From NCBI GenBank assembly GCA_963969595.1, contig OZ018415.1:4402001-4466000 (forward strand): a stretch of 64,000 nucleotides of DNA, read 5' to 3'. Positions 12,127 to 25,690 of the stretch are shown one piece after another. Below the pieces are notes generated by a model. It was not told the DNA's origin and searched no databases. It saw only the letters and a list, made by a program, of their open reading frames with translations. The DNA comes from Neckera pumila (taxonomy: Eukaryota; Streptophyta; Bryopsida; Hypnales; Neckeraceae). The position numbers and the translations under genes are program-made. How positions within the stretch are numbered: position 1 is the stretch's first letter; each line of letters opens with the position of its first letter.

Positions 12127-14154
12127 TACTGCATGCTCTATGAGTAAGTGATCCAATTATAACATATAGCATGTTTACCTATAAAACATCCAAATGTAAG
12201 ATTGAACTTCATAAGAAGAATAAATTGCACAAATTTTCACTGTAATGTAAACTTTTATTGAGAAATCTATGATTTTTGAAGATGGTTTGCATTTATAAAC
12301 ATATATAACATGTTTTCATCAATTCATGCAAAATTCTAAGGAAGTTTTTTATGTTTATAAAAATTATTTTAAATAATTTTTATTCATCACAATGGCTAAA
12401 TTGTGTATGAGGCACCCACTTCATTAAATTCAAAGAACTTGAGCGTTGAGGATTAATTATTATAATATATTTTATTACAAAATTTTAAGTAATAATTGAA
12501 GCATTCTATTTCTATTGTGCTTATCTGAAAGAAATTTAAAGAGTAAAAAAAATGCTTTGTTTACTTATATACAATTAGATGCTTTAACTATCAAGTCATA
12601 GGCAACTACAATGTATGTAATTATAAGAACTTCGTTATGCTAACATAGGCATATGGCAATATAATGTTACTAAAAGAATGATTTTACAATAAAAATTTAG
12701 GGGTTTTAAATATTTAATCTTTAGTAATATTATTTTTCATTAATTAATGAAATGTACCATTCTTATTTGAAAATAAAAATGATATGACTTACATTGGAAA
12801 ATTAATCAAGTAAGCAATTAGTTATTATTTATGAATATTTGTATCATTTCTAACCATTTATTGTAACCATTAGAGACATAGACACTTATGCTATATCTAG
12901 AGCCCTCATCATCTATGTAAAGGTGATAAACTTAAAGGCCCAAATTTTTTTGATGAAAATTAGCTAAGCACCTATATTGTTCTCACTCATCTTTGTTCAC
13001 CTTTTTATTTGTCTCCGCTACCATTTCAAAGTAGAAGCAACCTCTCCCTCACCTTTACTCACCTTTGTTAGAAAATAGGAAGCTTGTAATATTAAAACAT
13101 CCATTTAAATCCCTTTTGCTCACCCTTTTGCTTAGGGGACGTTAACTCTTTGTAAATACAAGCGCTCAATCATTCACCCTTTTTCATTTACACGGAACAA
13201 ACTTATAATCCTTCTCAATCACATTACAAAGACTTTTAAGCTAAACAATGATATAATATAGTAACATTATTTCTTTTGTATGTATTGCCGTTACTTCAAA
13301 ATCGATGAATAAGCTAACATTTGCAAATCTAAATACATAATTTGACTATACTACTAACTAGAGCTTCACATTGTATGTACAACCATCAATGATTGTGTTC
13401 TACAAAACATCAATGTTTTTAGACTTTATTATTATTATTTAAACTTTTCTAATTGACACTAAACTAAAGCCTACAAAAAAAGAGACATCAAAGAAGGAGG
13501 GAAAAAAATTAAATTAAACTAAATTAAATAACTCAAATTTTCTGTCCAATCTTTTTGTAGTTCATGTTTTCTTTTATTCTTTTTTTTATTGAAAAAGTGT
13601 CATCTCAAAGATTCAATAACACCTCTTTAAGTTATTGTGACTTGTAGAAGACATGTGATTACATCTCTAAACAATGAATACAAAAATTTCATTCACATAT
13701 ACTTGTAAAATAGAAGCTTTCAATGAGAGCAACTTTAAAGTGAGAAAAAAATATTCAAGTTTTAGAAGGATTTACTTTTAAACAAAAAGAAGAAAACGTT
13801 TTGAAAATGAAAGGAGAACCACATAATAAATAATTTTATTTTGATATAATCATTCTACTTAAAAATATTCTAAGTGTTTACCAATTACATGCTTTTAACA
13901 ATATTTTGGTTGTTTGTTTCAAGGACTCAAAACAAAGGCAGCAGGTAATGGAATGGGATAAATAGTTAGGTATAATAACCTTACAAACTACCCGCATTAG
14001 GTGAGATTTGAGACTTATAAAGGGTTGCGAGTTCTTGGGTTGTTGGGAATGTGGGAATTGCACCCTAACAGCAGTCTGACGGAGGAGTCTAAATTATAAT
14101 TTTTTTTTAATGATTTAAATATTTTGACAGCGGCACTATTCATTACAATAGGGG
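12127..14154. other. AT-rich intergenic sequence
   Basis: I see no gene, TIR pair or tandem array here. Short chance open frames exist, but none has a recognisable domain. Confidence 0.6.
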
Positions 14155-15129
14155 AATAGGGCTAAAAAGGCCCTTTCAACCCCCCAAAAACATCTAATGT
14201 TTTTTTCAAAGTTCAAAGATTTTTGGACAAAATAGATTTTAGGTAGGATCTTATGACCTCAAATTTTGGTGAAACTTTTTTAAATTTGTTTATAAAGTAA
14301 AAAAAATTGATTAGCTTTGTGGAAATATAATTTTTAGTACAATTGGTACTTGGAAGCAAAAGCTATACCACAAAAAACATAGAGCATAATTAAGCAGGTA
14401 TCACAAAAAAATTGCAAAAAATCAAAATTGAGATTGAAATTTTTTTCTGAAATTTTATATTTTTGCCTATATATATAGCTTTGAATCATTCTATTTGGAC
14501 TAGTAATGAGAAGTAAAGGAAAATCATATTTTATGGGCAATCTAAGCATCTTTTTGAAAAAATGATTCATTGGATCCATTTTTTAATGCAATTTTCACAA
14601 TTTTTCAAGAAAAAATGTTTGACAAGGTTTAGTTTGCTTGTCACCAAAGCAAACCACCATTAAAACAATCTCACCATTGGATTTATTGTATTTTAGTTCC
14701 ATCTTAGAGCTACCAATGATTTATTTTTTCATTCAATCTTGAACCTACTTCAACTTAACAATTTTTTAAAGAACAAAAATCAAGCTAGATCTTTTTGGAA
14801 TTTTTTTCCTAGACTTTCAACTTAGTTTGTCAACAAAAAAAATTCTAACTCAATGTTTATAGTGCAAAAACAAATTCACAAGTAGAGGTCTGAAATTGCA
14901 AGACATTGTCCAAAAATATTTATTTTTTCCAACTTTGAATGCTAATATGTTCCAATCTATATGGTCAAACTTTATGAAATTCTTACTACATGATCCTAAA
15001 TAAATAAAGTACAAGATCTTTTGGTTCAATACTAAGAAAAAATATTTTTTTTGCGTTCTTGGATGAATACAACAAAAATGGCAGTTTTGAATGTTTTTTC
15101 ATAAAAAAATGGCCTTGGTCCTTTAGGGA
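14155..15129 (+). mobile_element. TTAA-type MITE, copy D (left end decayed)
   Basis: The right end GGCCTTGGTCCTTTAGGGA is followed by TTAA (15130-15133). The interior (GATCTTATGACC-, GGGCAATCTAAGCATCTT- and CTACTTCAACTTAAC-type blocks) matches copies H and I. The left terminus is only approximate, near GGGCTAAAAAGGCCC. Confidence 0.7.
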
Positions 15130-15431
15130 TTAAAAAACACCTATTAAATTATAAAAACATGAAATATAGAAAGTTCAATGTGAGGCTTGGTATGACTAAA
15201 TTTTGTAATAAAACCAAATATCTGTATATTAGTTAACTAAATTTAGGCAAAGAAATTGTTCTGTTATGCTCAAATGTACAAAATTAATTATCACGTGAGG
15301 AGCAAATAGAAAATCTAACTATATTAAAAGGGCATCTATTGTACAAAATTTAGGCATTTGTACACCAACATTGAAATCTCCATAGAAGGAATTTTAAGAC
15401 ATTTTTTTGGAGATGCACCTTGAAGGAAAGA

Positions 15432-15693
15432 CATTAGAGGAAATCTGGACTCTGTAGAGGGCCGTTGGAACTACAGTAAAATGTGCAATTACAAAAAAAA
15501 TTACAAAATTACAAAAAAAATTAATATTTAAAAAAAAAATGTGATCATAGTGTGTGCCACGCAAGATTGGAACTAAATTCTATTTTATTTTTTATTTTAT
15601 TTAAAATTTGAAAAAAAAAGATTTTTTCAACTCTGGATTTGCACATCTGCCAAAAGTCAAACAGCCCTCCGCAGGGCTTGGTTTCCTCTAATG
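15432..15693. mobile_element. CATTAG-type TIR MITE, 262-bp internally deleted copy
   Basis: The ends are CATTAGAGGAAATCTGG and GGCTTGGTTTCCTCTAATG, with AGAGGGCC and CAGCCCTCC subterminal blocks. The interior is A/T-rich simple sequence unlike the longer copies, so this is probably a deletion derivative sharing only the ends. Confidence 0.75.
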
Positions 15694-15982
15694 TGTGCAT
15701 GTGGACGTTTCCTACACGTCTTCACAATCCAAGTTTAAAAATTCATCACCAATGTTTTTCAATGAATTATCATGTAAAACTCATCCAAAATCAAATTTTG
15801 GATTTTGAAATCAAAATTTGATATTTTTGATTGCAATGGCATAAGGATGTAATGATAATTATGCTTACCAAAATATACCAATTATAATCCACATTGTACA
15901 AAATGCTTTGAATGGCTCAAACTGGCAGCTTGTATATAATTGTATTTGATTGTACATCGATTCCATTCCCATTTCATCATTT

Positions 15983-16121
15983 AAGGTGAACCAACCCATT
16001 ACTACCGCCCTCTCAATGCCACCCTCATATACATGTTGTATACATTTTCCCTCTAAAATGTACTCCATAGATACATGAGGACGGGATTGAGATGGGTGGC
16101 GGTAATAGGTTGGTTCACCTT
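15983..16121. repeat. Imperfect 139-bp foldback
   Basis: AAGGTGAACCAACC at 15983 pairs with GGTTGGTTCACCTT ending at 16121. The inner parts also pair (ATTACTACCGCC with GGCGGTAAT; CTCATATACATG with ATACATGAG). It could be a small MITE or a hairpin-RNA locus; I see no definite target-site duplication. Confidence 0.7.
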
Positions 16122-16154
16122 GCATGGATCTAGAGAGCATGTATATTAAAAAAT

Positions 16155-16200
16155 TACTCCCTCTGTCCCATAACACTTGTCCTTTCTATTTTTTCACATT
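16155..16200. mobile_element. Isolated Stowaway-like terminal repeat
   Basis: CTCCCTCTGTCCCATAACAC preceded by TA is a typical Stowaway end. No matching inverted end was found downstream, so I call it a partial element. Confidence 0.5.
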
Positions 16201-17976
16201 TGTCCCAAATTCCTTGTCTTTTTTATTTTCGACATGATTTTAGGGTTGAAGATGTATTTTATTTTTTTGAGTTAACAAATGAAATGAAGTGCAAGAAGTC
16301 TAATGTATCATCCACTTTACAAATAAAAAAAGTTCCAAAAATTGAATAATTTTCTTATAACAATATGAAGTTGATTGGATCAAAGAACAAAAGGCATTAA
16401 ACTTTCATTAAATCTATTGAATTGGCAATACGTACAAATAAGTTAGGTAGGAGGTTCTTAAAGCTTTTATGCTCTAAAATTGTCCACCTCCTCAAATGTA
16501 CAAGTCCTATTTGTAAATTTTGCTTTTTGGTTGTAACAACAATATACAAACAATGTACATTTGAAAAGTTGGGCAATTTTAAAGCCCTACGCCATTTCTC
16601 ACTTCAAAAATGCATAATTAGTTCTACAAAGCTCCAAAAATATGAAACAACTTGGGCTGGATACCATTTCTATTTGGACTAGATGATCTAAAATTGTTTC
16701 TTTGGCATAGGTATTTTACATTGGTTTCAAAATATAAGAAATGCTTTTAAAACAAGCAATTACAATATTTTCTTAGAAATCTATTGCCTTTGTTTCTGAA
16801 AAAGATCCATATTTCCTCTGTGTTTTACAAAGAAAACATAGGTCTTTTTTAAAAATGGAGGTAATACAATATTATTACATTTGGCATGCTTATGGCACAG
16901 CTAACATTTTTTTTGTCATTCTATTTTTCTTGGCCGGGGTTTCAAAATATTTGCTTCATTTCAAAGAAAAGCTCTCAAGTATGGAATGTTTTTTGCACAT
17001 CAGGTGTTTTGCATTTTGAGGTGCGGGCAAATTTGATTTTGAGGTTGTGAATATCGTTTTTTTGGCTTATAGGGATTGAATTCCTGCATTGCTGTTTCTC
17101 CTAGACCAAGTACCTTGAGCACTGTTTATAAGCTCGTTACAAATGTATATGAATATCGGGCAGCGATATCATATCGGGCTATAGAATATTCAGTGGAGTG
17201 TTGCAGATTGTGATTTTGCACTATCCCTAGTAATGGATGTCCTTCTTGAGGCATGCCAGAAGCAGCAACTTAACTTTGAGATGATACATACTATAATTTA
17301 GCTGTGTCTTATTTCAAAATAAATAAATAAATAACTTAGCTGCAACTACTTCAGTTACTAGAATTTGCTTCATGTTATGTGTTAAATTTTTTTGAAAAGT
17401 TGAACAGTTCAATTTTGATTTACATAATCACATTTATACAATTAGTGTAGCAAATGTTGAAAAAATTGCTTCCATTCTACAATGCACTTCAAATTGCATC
17501 CAAATTATATATGCGCTTCAACGCTCAAATTAATAATTTGGACTTCCATTACAGATGAGCTTGTCTTTTTGTCTTAAAAACAATCACTGACTCAAGAATT
17601 TGCATTGCATAAGTACCCTCTTTCAAAAATGAAGAGTACAGGCATTCACTACTACAAGGGAGGATATTTCAATTGTTTATTCAAAAACTTGTACATTCAT
17701 CCCACATATAGTTTTGTAGTAAATTAGCTATTTTCATTATTCTTTGAAAGATATGTAATCCATAATTAGACTACATAAAAAATCAAACAAGGATCAATTT
17801 GGATCTCAAAGAAGCATATTGAGATTGGTGGTCATAATAGGGACAATTAGTTTCTTTTCAAGGCAACAAAAAAAGAACATATATAGCAACAAAACATTTC
17901 AACGGCACCAAAGTTAACCAAACTAAATACCTTTAAGAGGATTGCCTTGCCTTTGTCTCTATTCTTTTTGTTGTAT
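16201..17976. other. AT-rich intergenic sequence with a tiny Stowaway remnant
   Basis: At about 16787-16862 a short element has inverted ends, CCTTTGTTTCTGAAAAAGA on the left and AGGTCTTTTTTAAAAATGGAGG on the right up to TA. Nothing else is recognised. Confidence 0.5.
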
Positions 17977-17980
17977 TTAA

Positions 17981-18900
17981 CCCCTAAAGTTCCATGACTA
18001 TGTTCTCACCGAAAACGCTTGAAAATTGCCATTTTTAGTACATGTACCCAATTTTTGAAAAAGAACTTTTTTTGACACATGTAACCGTAGGGTCTTGTAG
18101 TATGCTGACTTGAAAATATATGATAAAAATTTCAAGAATTTCCACAATGTGGATTGCAAGATATAAGCATTCAAATTCACTAAAACCATTTTTTTGGCCC
18201 TGCGGAAAACTAGGCAGCAGCACTTCACAAGCTCACTTTTCAATGAAAAAATGTCCAAAATGGTGCTTCTTTGGATTCTTTTTTCTAAACAAGTTGGCTA
18301 CATGCTTGAAAATTTTCACTTCATTTGGAGTTGTACAACATATAGGAAAAAAATAGTAAGTAGATAGTAATAGAGAATGATTCAAAATACAAAATTGTCA
18401 AGAATTTAATTATGGAACTGAAAATTGCTAATCCCAATGGTGGCAATGTTGTAATAAATAATGTACGTCCTAGGATTTTATTTTTTTCAAAATATTGAAA
18501 ATTGAGTAAGATAAAGGATTTCAAAGTTTATTTTAGAGTAGAGAATCCATAATTGCCCACAAACTTAAAATATTCATAACTTTTGACTCATTGATCAAAA
18601 TGGGATGATTCAAAGCTTTTAACGTATATATAATTCTAAAAAATCAATTTCAAATTTTTGTTTTTGAAAAAAGTGTTTTTTTCTGATCTGCCCAAACTGC
18701 CCAATTACGAAAAAAAATAACATATTAGGCCATAACTTTTGACTCGTATTTCCAAATGTCATGAGATTTGGTGCATATGAAAGATATTCCTTGCTCCCAC
18801 CTTCTATTAAAATTTCATCCAAAAATATGGAAATCTCTAGTCGTACGTACTTGCTCAAAAATTATATACGGCCAAAAAACATATGTTGGTCCTTTAGGGG
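17981..18900 (-). mobile_element. TTAA-type MITE, copy E
   Basis: This 920-bp element has perfect TTAA on both sides (17977-17980 and 18901-18904). It begins CCCCTAAAGTTCCATGACTA and ends ATGTTGGTCCTTTAGGGG. It is one of the best-preserved copies and the closest relative of copy B. Confidence 0.9.
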
Positions 18901-18904
18901 TTAA

Positions 18905-21248
18905 TTAGTAGAGCATACATATCATATTCACATGAATCATCTTGTGTCAAACTGAATTATATAACTCAATTACATTGTCAATTTAGTGATTTCATCCAAT
19001 AAATAAGAAGGATATATTCCTTTTATTGTTTATATATTTTTTGAGCAAATTTTTCAATAAAAAAATGATTGAGTAATTGTCCAACTTATAATGTTATCTA
19101 TCCATGCAAATGGAGTGTTTTTGGTAATTAGTATGCCAAGAGATAGATAAAGCATATTGAGCTCTATTTCTTCTGGATTTTTTAATCCTTCTATTCCTTT
19201 TAGATTTGTATTCGGCCCATTTTGGACTTTTTGCAAATTCAGACAAACTTTTGTGACTTCAAATTACTCTGGGTCATCGCATGAAATTTTCAAGTAGCTT
19301 CTAATAAAAATCTTCCACATGTGAAGCTTTATTTCATACCATTTTGTAAGTGCAACAAAAAGATCTTTTTAAAACTTAATGCTATAAATCTCAATTGAAT
19401 GCTATAAATACCTACCTTTTAAATTTTAATTATTGAATTGGATATTAAGGATGCATAGCTTGATATCTATATATAAACTTTTGAATCATTGTATTGCAAT
19501 TAATAAGAGGAAAGTTGTAAAGGACTTTGTTTTGTTGTTAGTACTTTCAAAAATAACATATAAAGTTCTTTCAAAGCTCAATTTCCAAATTTTTGGAATA
19601 TAAACAAAACTATAGGATACTTGTTATTTACATAAAGATTTTCACAATTGGAATCAACATTTCTAATTCCATGTCAAGGTATTAGAAATATGGATACGTA
19701 CCTCTTTCAAGTAATTTTTTCTTATCACATGAACATGGAATTTTTTTGAGGTGGCCGGGAGATTTTCTTAAATTATTATGAATTTCAAGAAAAGTCACTA
19801 ACATCAATCTAAAAAGGTAGGCAAATCAAAACTTACTAGGTCATTCTTATTTGGCAAAAAAACTTAAAAAATGAAGTAGAGATTTCAAAAAATCACATGC
19901 AAGACTATTTTCTAAATATTTCACTTACATTTTGGAAAAAACCATTTCAAGTATGTTACCAAAATCCCCTAATTTAAATACATCTTAGACACATGTGGTA
20001 ACAAACTAACACAAAAAACCCACGACTACAATGGGTTGAGAGCCCTTTTATTGCAAAGTGAAAATATAAAGGTGTTCTACAGATTCCTTGCGTCTTTCTT
20101 CATAACCTCATTACTTAGAAAATAAAAATCGAGCCATAAGGGATTAAGGAGACAATTTTTACATAAAAAAGTCCATAAAAATTTAAAACTATTTGAAAAG
20201 ATTGGTCTTGCTAATTATCTTACAATATACAAAAAAATTATAGGAATTTTTTCAAAAATTATGAAAAATAAGGCATTGATTTGTTGAGAATGGTTGAAGT
20301 AGTGTGCTTTGTTATGTTAATTGCAAATTCACAAATGTCAATGTAGGAACTATTGCCTAAAATTTTAATCTAAAAGCTATTATGAAGTAGCTATTGAAGT
20401 GATTCTTTGCAAGGATTCATTTCTTAATATTCTTGAAATGGAGAAAAAACAATGTGTGTAAAAGAAAAAAAATGTTAGAAAATTAGAGCTTCTTATTCAT
20501 CTTTATTATATCTTGAATTAGAAAATGGAGCCAAATTGTTAGGAATTTTGTCTAATAATGTTATTTCATTAATATGTTCAACATACCGCAAACTCATTTG
20601 AATACCATTTGAATGATCCTTCAAATGAAGCTTGCACGTACCACAACAATTAAGGTACTCTAAAAGCAACCATTTAAGGGTTGGTTTGCCTTTTTTCATG
20701 GGTTTCTTTGAACAAAATTTTTTTAGCTCATTTTTCAAAGAAAGAAAAATGGATGCAAAACATACTATAATTGGTTTCATATTTTGTAAAGCATTATTGA
20801 ATTTCTTATAAATTTTCAAAGATTTGTGCTGCATGGACCTATTTGTGACTGTAAGTCTCCTAAAATCTGTCCACTTGTAATTTATAAAGAGATGTGAGGA
20901 AACCATAAAAAATGATTGGCTTTGCTAATAAATAACACTTTTTCCTTAATCTACTCAATGGCTAAAGAGGTCCATTTAAGACCCATCTCCTATCCATTCT
21001 AGAGCTAATTATAGGGGCAATTTGAAAAAGACAAGCACTTTTAGAGTAGACTACCTTATGAGTATTTTTCCTTTGAAAGATGAATAAATTTTGAATAAAT
21101 GAGGGAAATAGCATATGCAACCCACATGCCCATTTTTATTTTGAGCACCTCATTTTTCCAAGCTTTGTTTACTTTGGAATGTAAACACCATTTGAACTAG
21201 TGTGTCCTTTTCACATGTCAACTAAACATGGGAAGGCAGACCCTCATA
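18905..21248. other. AT-rich intergenic sequence
   Basis: No gene or mobile element is recognised. A 137-codon minus-strand open frame at 20493-20906 has no identifiable domain and a composition like translated AT-rich DNA. Confidence 0.5.
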
Positions 21249-21408
21249 CATAGGAAGAACGGGAGGGTGATACCCAGGGGTATAATTTTCAACATGTAAC
21301 TTCACTCCCCCTGGAATTCCTGTTTTAAGTAAGATTTGGGGTTGGTGAGGGTAAAGTTACATACTGAATATAAGACCCCCCGGGTATTGCCCTAGCGGTC
21401 TCCCTATG
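21249..21408. repeat. Imperfect 160-bp foldback
   Basis: CATAGGAAGAACGGGAGGGT at the left pairs with the region ending GGTCTCCCTATG. Inside, GATACCCAGGGGTATAATTT pairs with the TATAAGACCCCCCGGGTAT region, and CATGTAACTT with AAGTTACAT. GC is higher than the surroundings. Confidence 0.65.
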
Positions 21409-21966
21409 ATATTTCCAAATTGCACGCCCAAGTTGAAACATGCAAGGACAAACTATACACAACTGGGCGCTTGTGATCTGCAATTTCGATGGTCGCAATC
21501 ACCAGTCTTACACCTTGAATTTCAGAAAATCAAATGATAAAATGTAATTGCATAGTATTTTAAGCCCAAAAATCCAATGCCTGCTAAAAATATTTCATAC
21601 ATAAGGCCCCTAACTAAGGTAGAAGCACTAGTAGGCGATCATTCAAGCAATTTTGGAGCAGATTTTGCACAGTATGAAGTGGTGGGAATTTTTACCATGT
21701 AGGGAGATAGGAAATATGGAGATTGCAAAGTTTTCAGAATTTTATTCTTGAAATTGAAAATACTGTGAATTTTGGAAGCCAAAAAGTGCATCTCACTAGT
21801 AGCCAATGTTTAGAGTCTTTCAATTCTGATCGTTCAAGAATGCTCACTATTTTTATACATATGTCTTGACCTTATTAGTCCCAACTTTATTAGTCCCAAC
21901 CTTGAAAATAGGACAATCTACAAGTTGGATATTGGGCGCGATTGACAACTGGTGCTTCTACCTTAA

Positions 21967-22911
21967 CCCCTAAAGGACCAATATGCGTTTTTTGTCCGTA
22001 TATAAATTTTGGTCAGGTACATGTGATTAGAGATATCCATATTTGAGGTTGAAATTTTAATAGAAGGTGGGGGCGAGGAATATCTTCATGTGTACAAAGT
22101 TTTTTCATGTGTAAATTTTTTTTAATTGTCATGACATTTCGAAATACAAGTCAAAAGTTGTGACCTAATATGTTACTTTTTTTTGTAACTGTGCAGTTTG
22201 GGAAGATCAGAAAAAATCATTTTTTCCAGAATATTTTTTTTGAAATTGGTTCTCTACATTTATATATGCTTAAAAAACTTTGAGTCATTCCATTTCAATC
22301 AATGAGTCAAAAGTTATGAGGGGTTTTGAATTGCAGGCAGTTATGGATTCTCTACTCTGAAAAAAACAAACAAGTCGTTTATTTAACTCAATTTTCAATA
22401 TTTTTGGAAAAAAATAAAATTCTAGGATGTAGATTGATTATTACAACATTACAACAGTTGGGATTTTTAAATTCCATGGTTAAATTTTTAACAATTTAGT
22501 ATTTTGAATCATTTTCTACTTCTCTCTACTTACTTTTTTTTTCCTATATGTTGTACAATTCCAAATGATGTGAAATTTTTCAAGCATATAGACAACTTGT
22601 TTAGAAAACTGAATTCAAAGAATCACCACCTTTATTAGCATTTTTTCATTGAAAAGTGAGCTTGCAAAGTGCAGCTGCCCGTTTTTTCGCACGATTGAAA
22701 AAATGGTTTTCAAGACTTTGAATGCTTATATCTTATGATCCACACGGTGGAATTTTTTGAAATTTTTACCACATGTTTTCAAAATATCATACTACAAGAT
22801 CCTACAGTTACATTTGTCAAAAGTTGTTTTTTTCCAAAAATTTGGTAGTTGTATTAGAAATGGCAGTTTTGGAGCGTTTTTGGTGATTACATAGTCATGA
22901 AACTTTAGGGG
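21967..22911 (+). mobile_element. TTAA-type MITE, copy F
   Basis: TTAA flanks lie at 21963-21966 and 22912-22915. The ends are CCCCTAAAGGACCAATATGC and CATGAAACTTTAGGGG. The 945-bp interior matches copy C and, inverted, copies B and E. Confidence 0.9.
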
Positions 22912-22924
22912 TTAAGAGAGCTTG

Positions 22925-24240
22925 CATCTTTGAAGACCAAACTATGACTATGACTATGAGCGCTTTTTTGGACTTCAAAATCCCTCTCCTTTAAAGTCTC
23001 TCCTATTTTGCAAGTGCCGTACACATGAATGGAATTTAGTCTATGGAATTTGTTGTTTAAGGATGGAATCGCTGTATTCTAACACAAGTCGTTAAAATTT
23101 CAGGAGATGTTGATAAATCTTTGTAGACGCCATGCTTTTGAATAAAAAATAATGAAAAATCATGTACAAAATACAAAGTAATTATGCTGAAAAACTTTGC
23201 CAACATCTCTATAGGTGTATGTAACAGTGGTGGACATCATGGTGCAAATTTTTTTATTGTGTCATTTTACAATTAGAAAATCAGCACTTGATGGTGAAGT
23301 GGAAACTGGTTCAAAGTTCAAAGTGCAATAAAAGGTTCAAAAATTAGGAATTTCTTGAACTCTCAATATAAGATTGTTGAATACTCTTAAATGTTGAGCT
23401 CTATTTCTTTGTTTAGGATCAAATTCTTTTAAGATCATTTTCATGACTAGAATTCATACTTATTAAAAAGAAAGGTGTAAAAATTGCCAAAATATGATAC
23501 ACGGTGATCCATACATTAAATGTCCTTTTCCCTATATAAGAAAGTAAAGAAAATGTCTCTTGACAACCTTCAACCTGAATGATTTCAAACAACTATCTTC
23601 TAAGTCCAAAGGATAGGGATGATGAAATGTTGTTTTCCATCCTCCAAGCTTCCCTCCAATATATGAGTACTTCACATGTGATGAGATCACTTTGGACAAA
23701 CATTAGTATTATTTGAATGTGCCCAATAAGCTAAGTCTTTGTTTTTATCTTAATAATAATTTTCTTTTCTATAGTTTTTGTCTTATCCACATATTGAATA
23801 TTGTGTTCCATTGCTCTTTTGCAATATTCTTAGATGTATTTTCCTTATTGGAGACAAAATGAGATCATATGTCTTCTATAGGTTATAAGAAATTTAGATA
23901 TTTTTGCAAAAATTTGAGATTATTGTGGTTCTTTTTTGTAAAAAAAAGAGTAGAAAATTTGCACCAACCACAAAATTTGCACCAACCACAAAATTAGCTC
24001 AAAAAATTAAAATATTTCCATGGATGTATATGATAATGTAGAATATTAGGGACCAAGATAATTTTTATTGTGTCTTTTCTATAAATAAAGAATAAAGAGA
24101 TTTTAGCTATAGGATCCAAATTCAAATTGCAAGCAAAGTTTCAAATTTTCAAGTTGGAGTAGAAACCACACTTCATTAACTTTGTCATCTCTATCCATTA
24201 GGACAATTATAGCAATGGAGCACAATGGTTCAAAATTGCA
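22925..24240 (+). repeat. Long dispersed repeat, copy 2
   Basis: This aligns by eye with about 53190-54935 in the same orientation and partly with 5700-6120 inverted. Shared landmarks include AAGATCATTTTCATGACTA, a GTGATCCA block, GATTTCAAACAA and TTGGAGTAGAAA. No TIR, LTR or coding frame was found, so the class is unknown. Confidence 0.65.
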
Positions 24241-25620
24241 AAAATTGTGTAGTCAAATGACATTAAAACATATATTAAGCTTTAAAGGCCCAAGGCCTTT
24301 TTGGGTTTAAACATCATTGCTTTTGAAACATTACAAGTCTAAATGTCACTGGGTATAGAAATCTTAATTATACAATCTTGCAGTGTACATATTGTAGATG
24401 ACGTGAATCAAATTTGGAGTCATTCGGTCGCATAGATTGCAAGGTTGTACTATTTTAGTGTTGAAAAGGGATGCTAAAATTTCCTAGCAATACATTTGGA
24501 GTTAAATTTGATATCTAATCAAATGAAAAAACTTTAACTAGAAAATGCTTCAAAATTAGTATACAAATACATTGGTGAAAAAAATATCATTCAATTGACT
24601 CATTGTGTCTGCAAAATGGCTTCAAAATGTAAAAATTCAGTAAAAGAAGTTGTAAAAAAACACATCTAAGGTTGAACCTCCTTCCACTAAAATGCTTCTC
24701 AGTCTTTGCAACTTTTTAAATTAAAATGGAATTTTAACCACGTACACTAGACTAATATCAGCAGCTTTTCCAAACAAAATTATTGAAAATGGACATTGTA
24801 TGAAGAAAAAACAAGCTTCCAAAGTTCACTAGATAATCCAAAAATGTTCAAATTTTGATTTTTGAATTGTTTCCAAACATTCAAAACAACTTGGGATTGA
24901 CATGAAAGTCTTACCACAATAATTAGAATTCAAGGGGAATATAAGTCAACAAATCTTATAAACACCAAATATTGGATGAAGAGATATAAGCCCTCAAGTT
25001 GCAACCATCTAAATGCAATTTGGTGAACTCAATTTGAACCTATAAGATTTGAATGACTTCCAAAAATTCATTAAACTCAAGTATATTTTTTAATCCTCAA
25101 AAAACCCTCCTAAATTTGGATTATTTGTCACATCAATTTAAAAATAAAAAATAAAGGGTGGAGATTTAAGTATAAAGCTTGTGTCCATTTAGTTACTGCA
25201 AATCTTTGCAAATCTTAAGCACAACATTTAGTAGTATGCACTGACATTGCTTTGGCATTACAATAGATGGTATAGAATATATCACACCCATTATAGCTAA
25301 GTGGACAAGTAGAGGCTCAATGTGATGAGTAGAATGCATAAAATAAAATTAGTGGTAATGAAGGCTATTGAATATTATGTGGATCATCCTATTCATATTT
25401 TTCTAGTTATGTTGTTCTTAAGTAAAAAATAAAGCGTGGATATTTAGGTAAGAACTTCCCTGTTTATTTTTTGCATTGCTTTTTAACTATAAATTATTTC
25501 ACTTTGATATTGTAAATAAAACATAAAGGATAGAGATTTGACTAAGAGCTTTTTTTAAAATTTATTTTTGCAACTTTCAAAGAAACCAGTGTGGCCCTGT
25601 GCCGTTGGCCCAATTTTCAT
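24241..25620. other. AT-rich intergenic sequence, possible TTAA-element head
   Basis: About 24283-24490 resembles the start of minus-oriented TTAA elements (CTTTAAAGGCCCAAGGCC, then a GCATAGATTGCAAGGT block), but no right end was located. No gene is seen. Confidence 0.4.
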
Positions 25621-25690
25621 CTACTCTCGGTTCTACTCCTGGTTCTACTTCCGATTCTACTCCCAGTTCTACTCCCGATTCCACTCCCAG
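25621..25690. repeat. 12-bp minisatellite
   Basis: About six tandem copies of a 12-bp unit close to GGTTCTACTCCC. The copies differ at one to three positions. No gene is attached. Confidence 0.85.

Noticed and set aside
20493..20906. 137-codon minus-strand open frame
   Set aside because: Its composition (Lys, Asn, Ile, Phe) is that of translated AT-rich DNA; no domain, no homologue in the window, no splice or promoter context.
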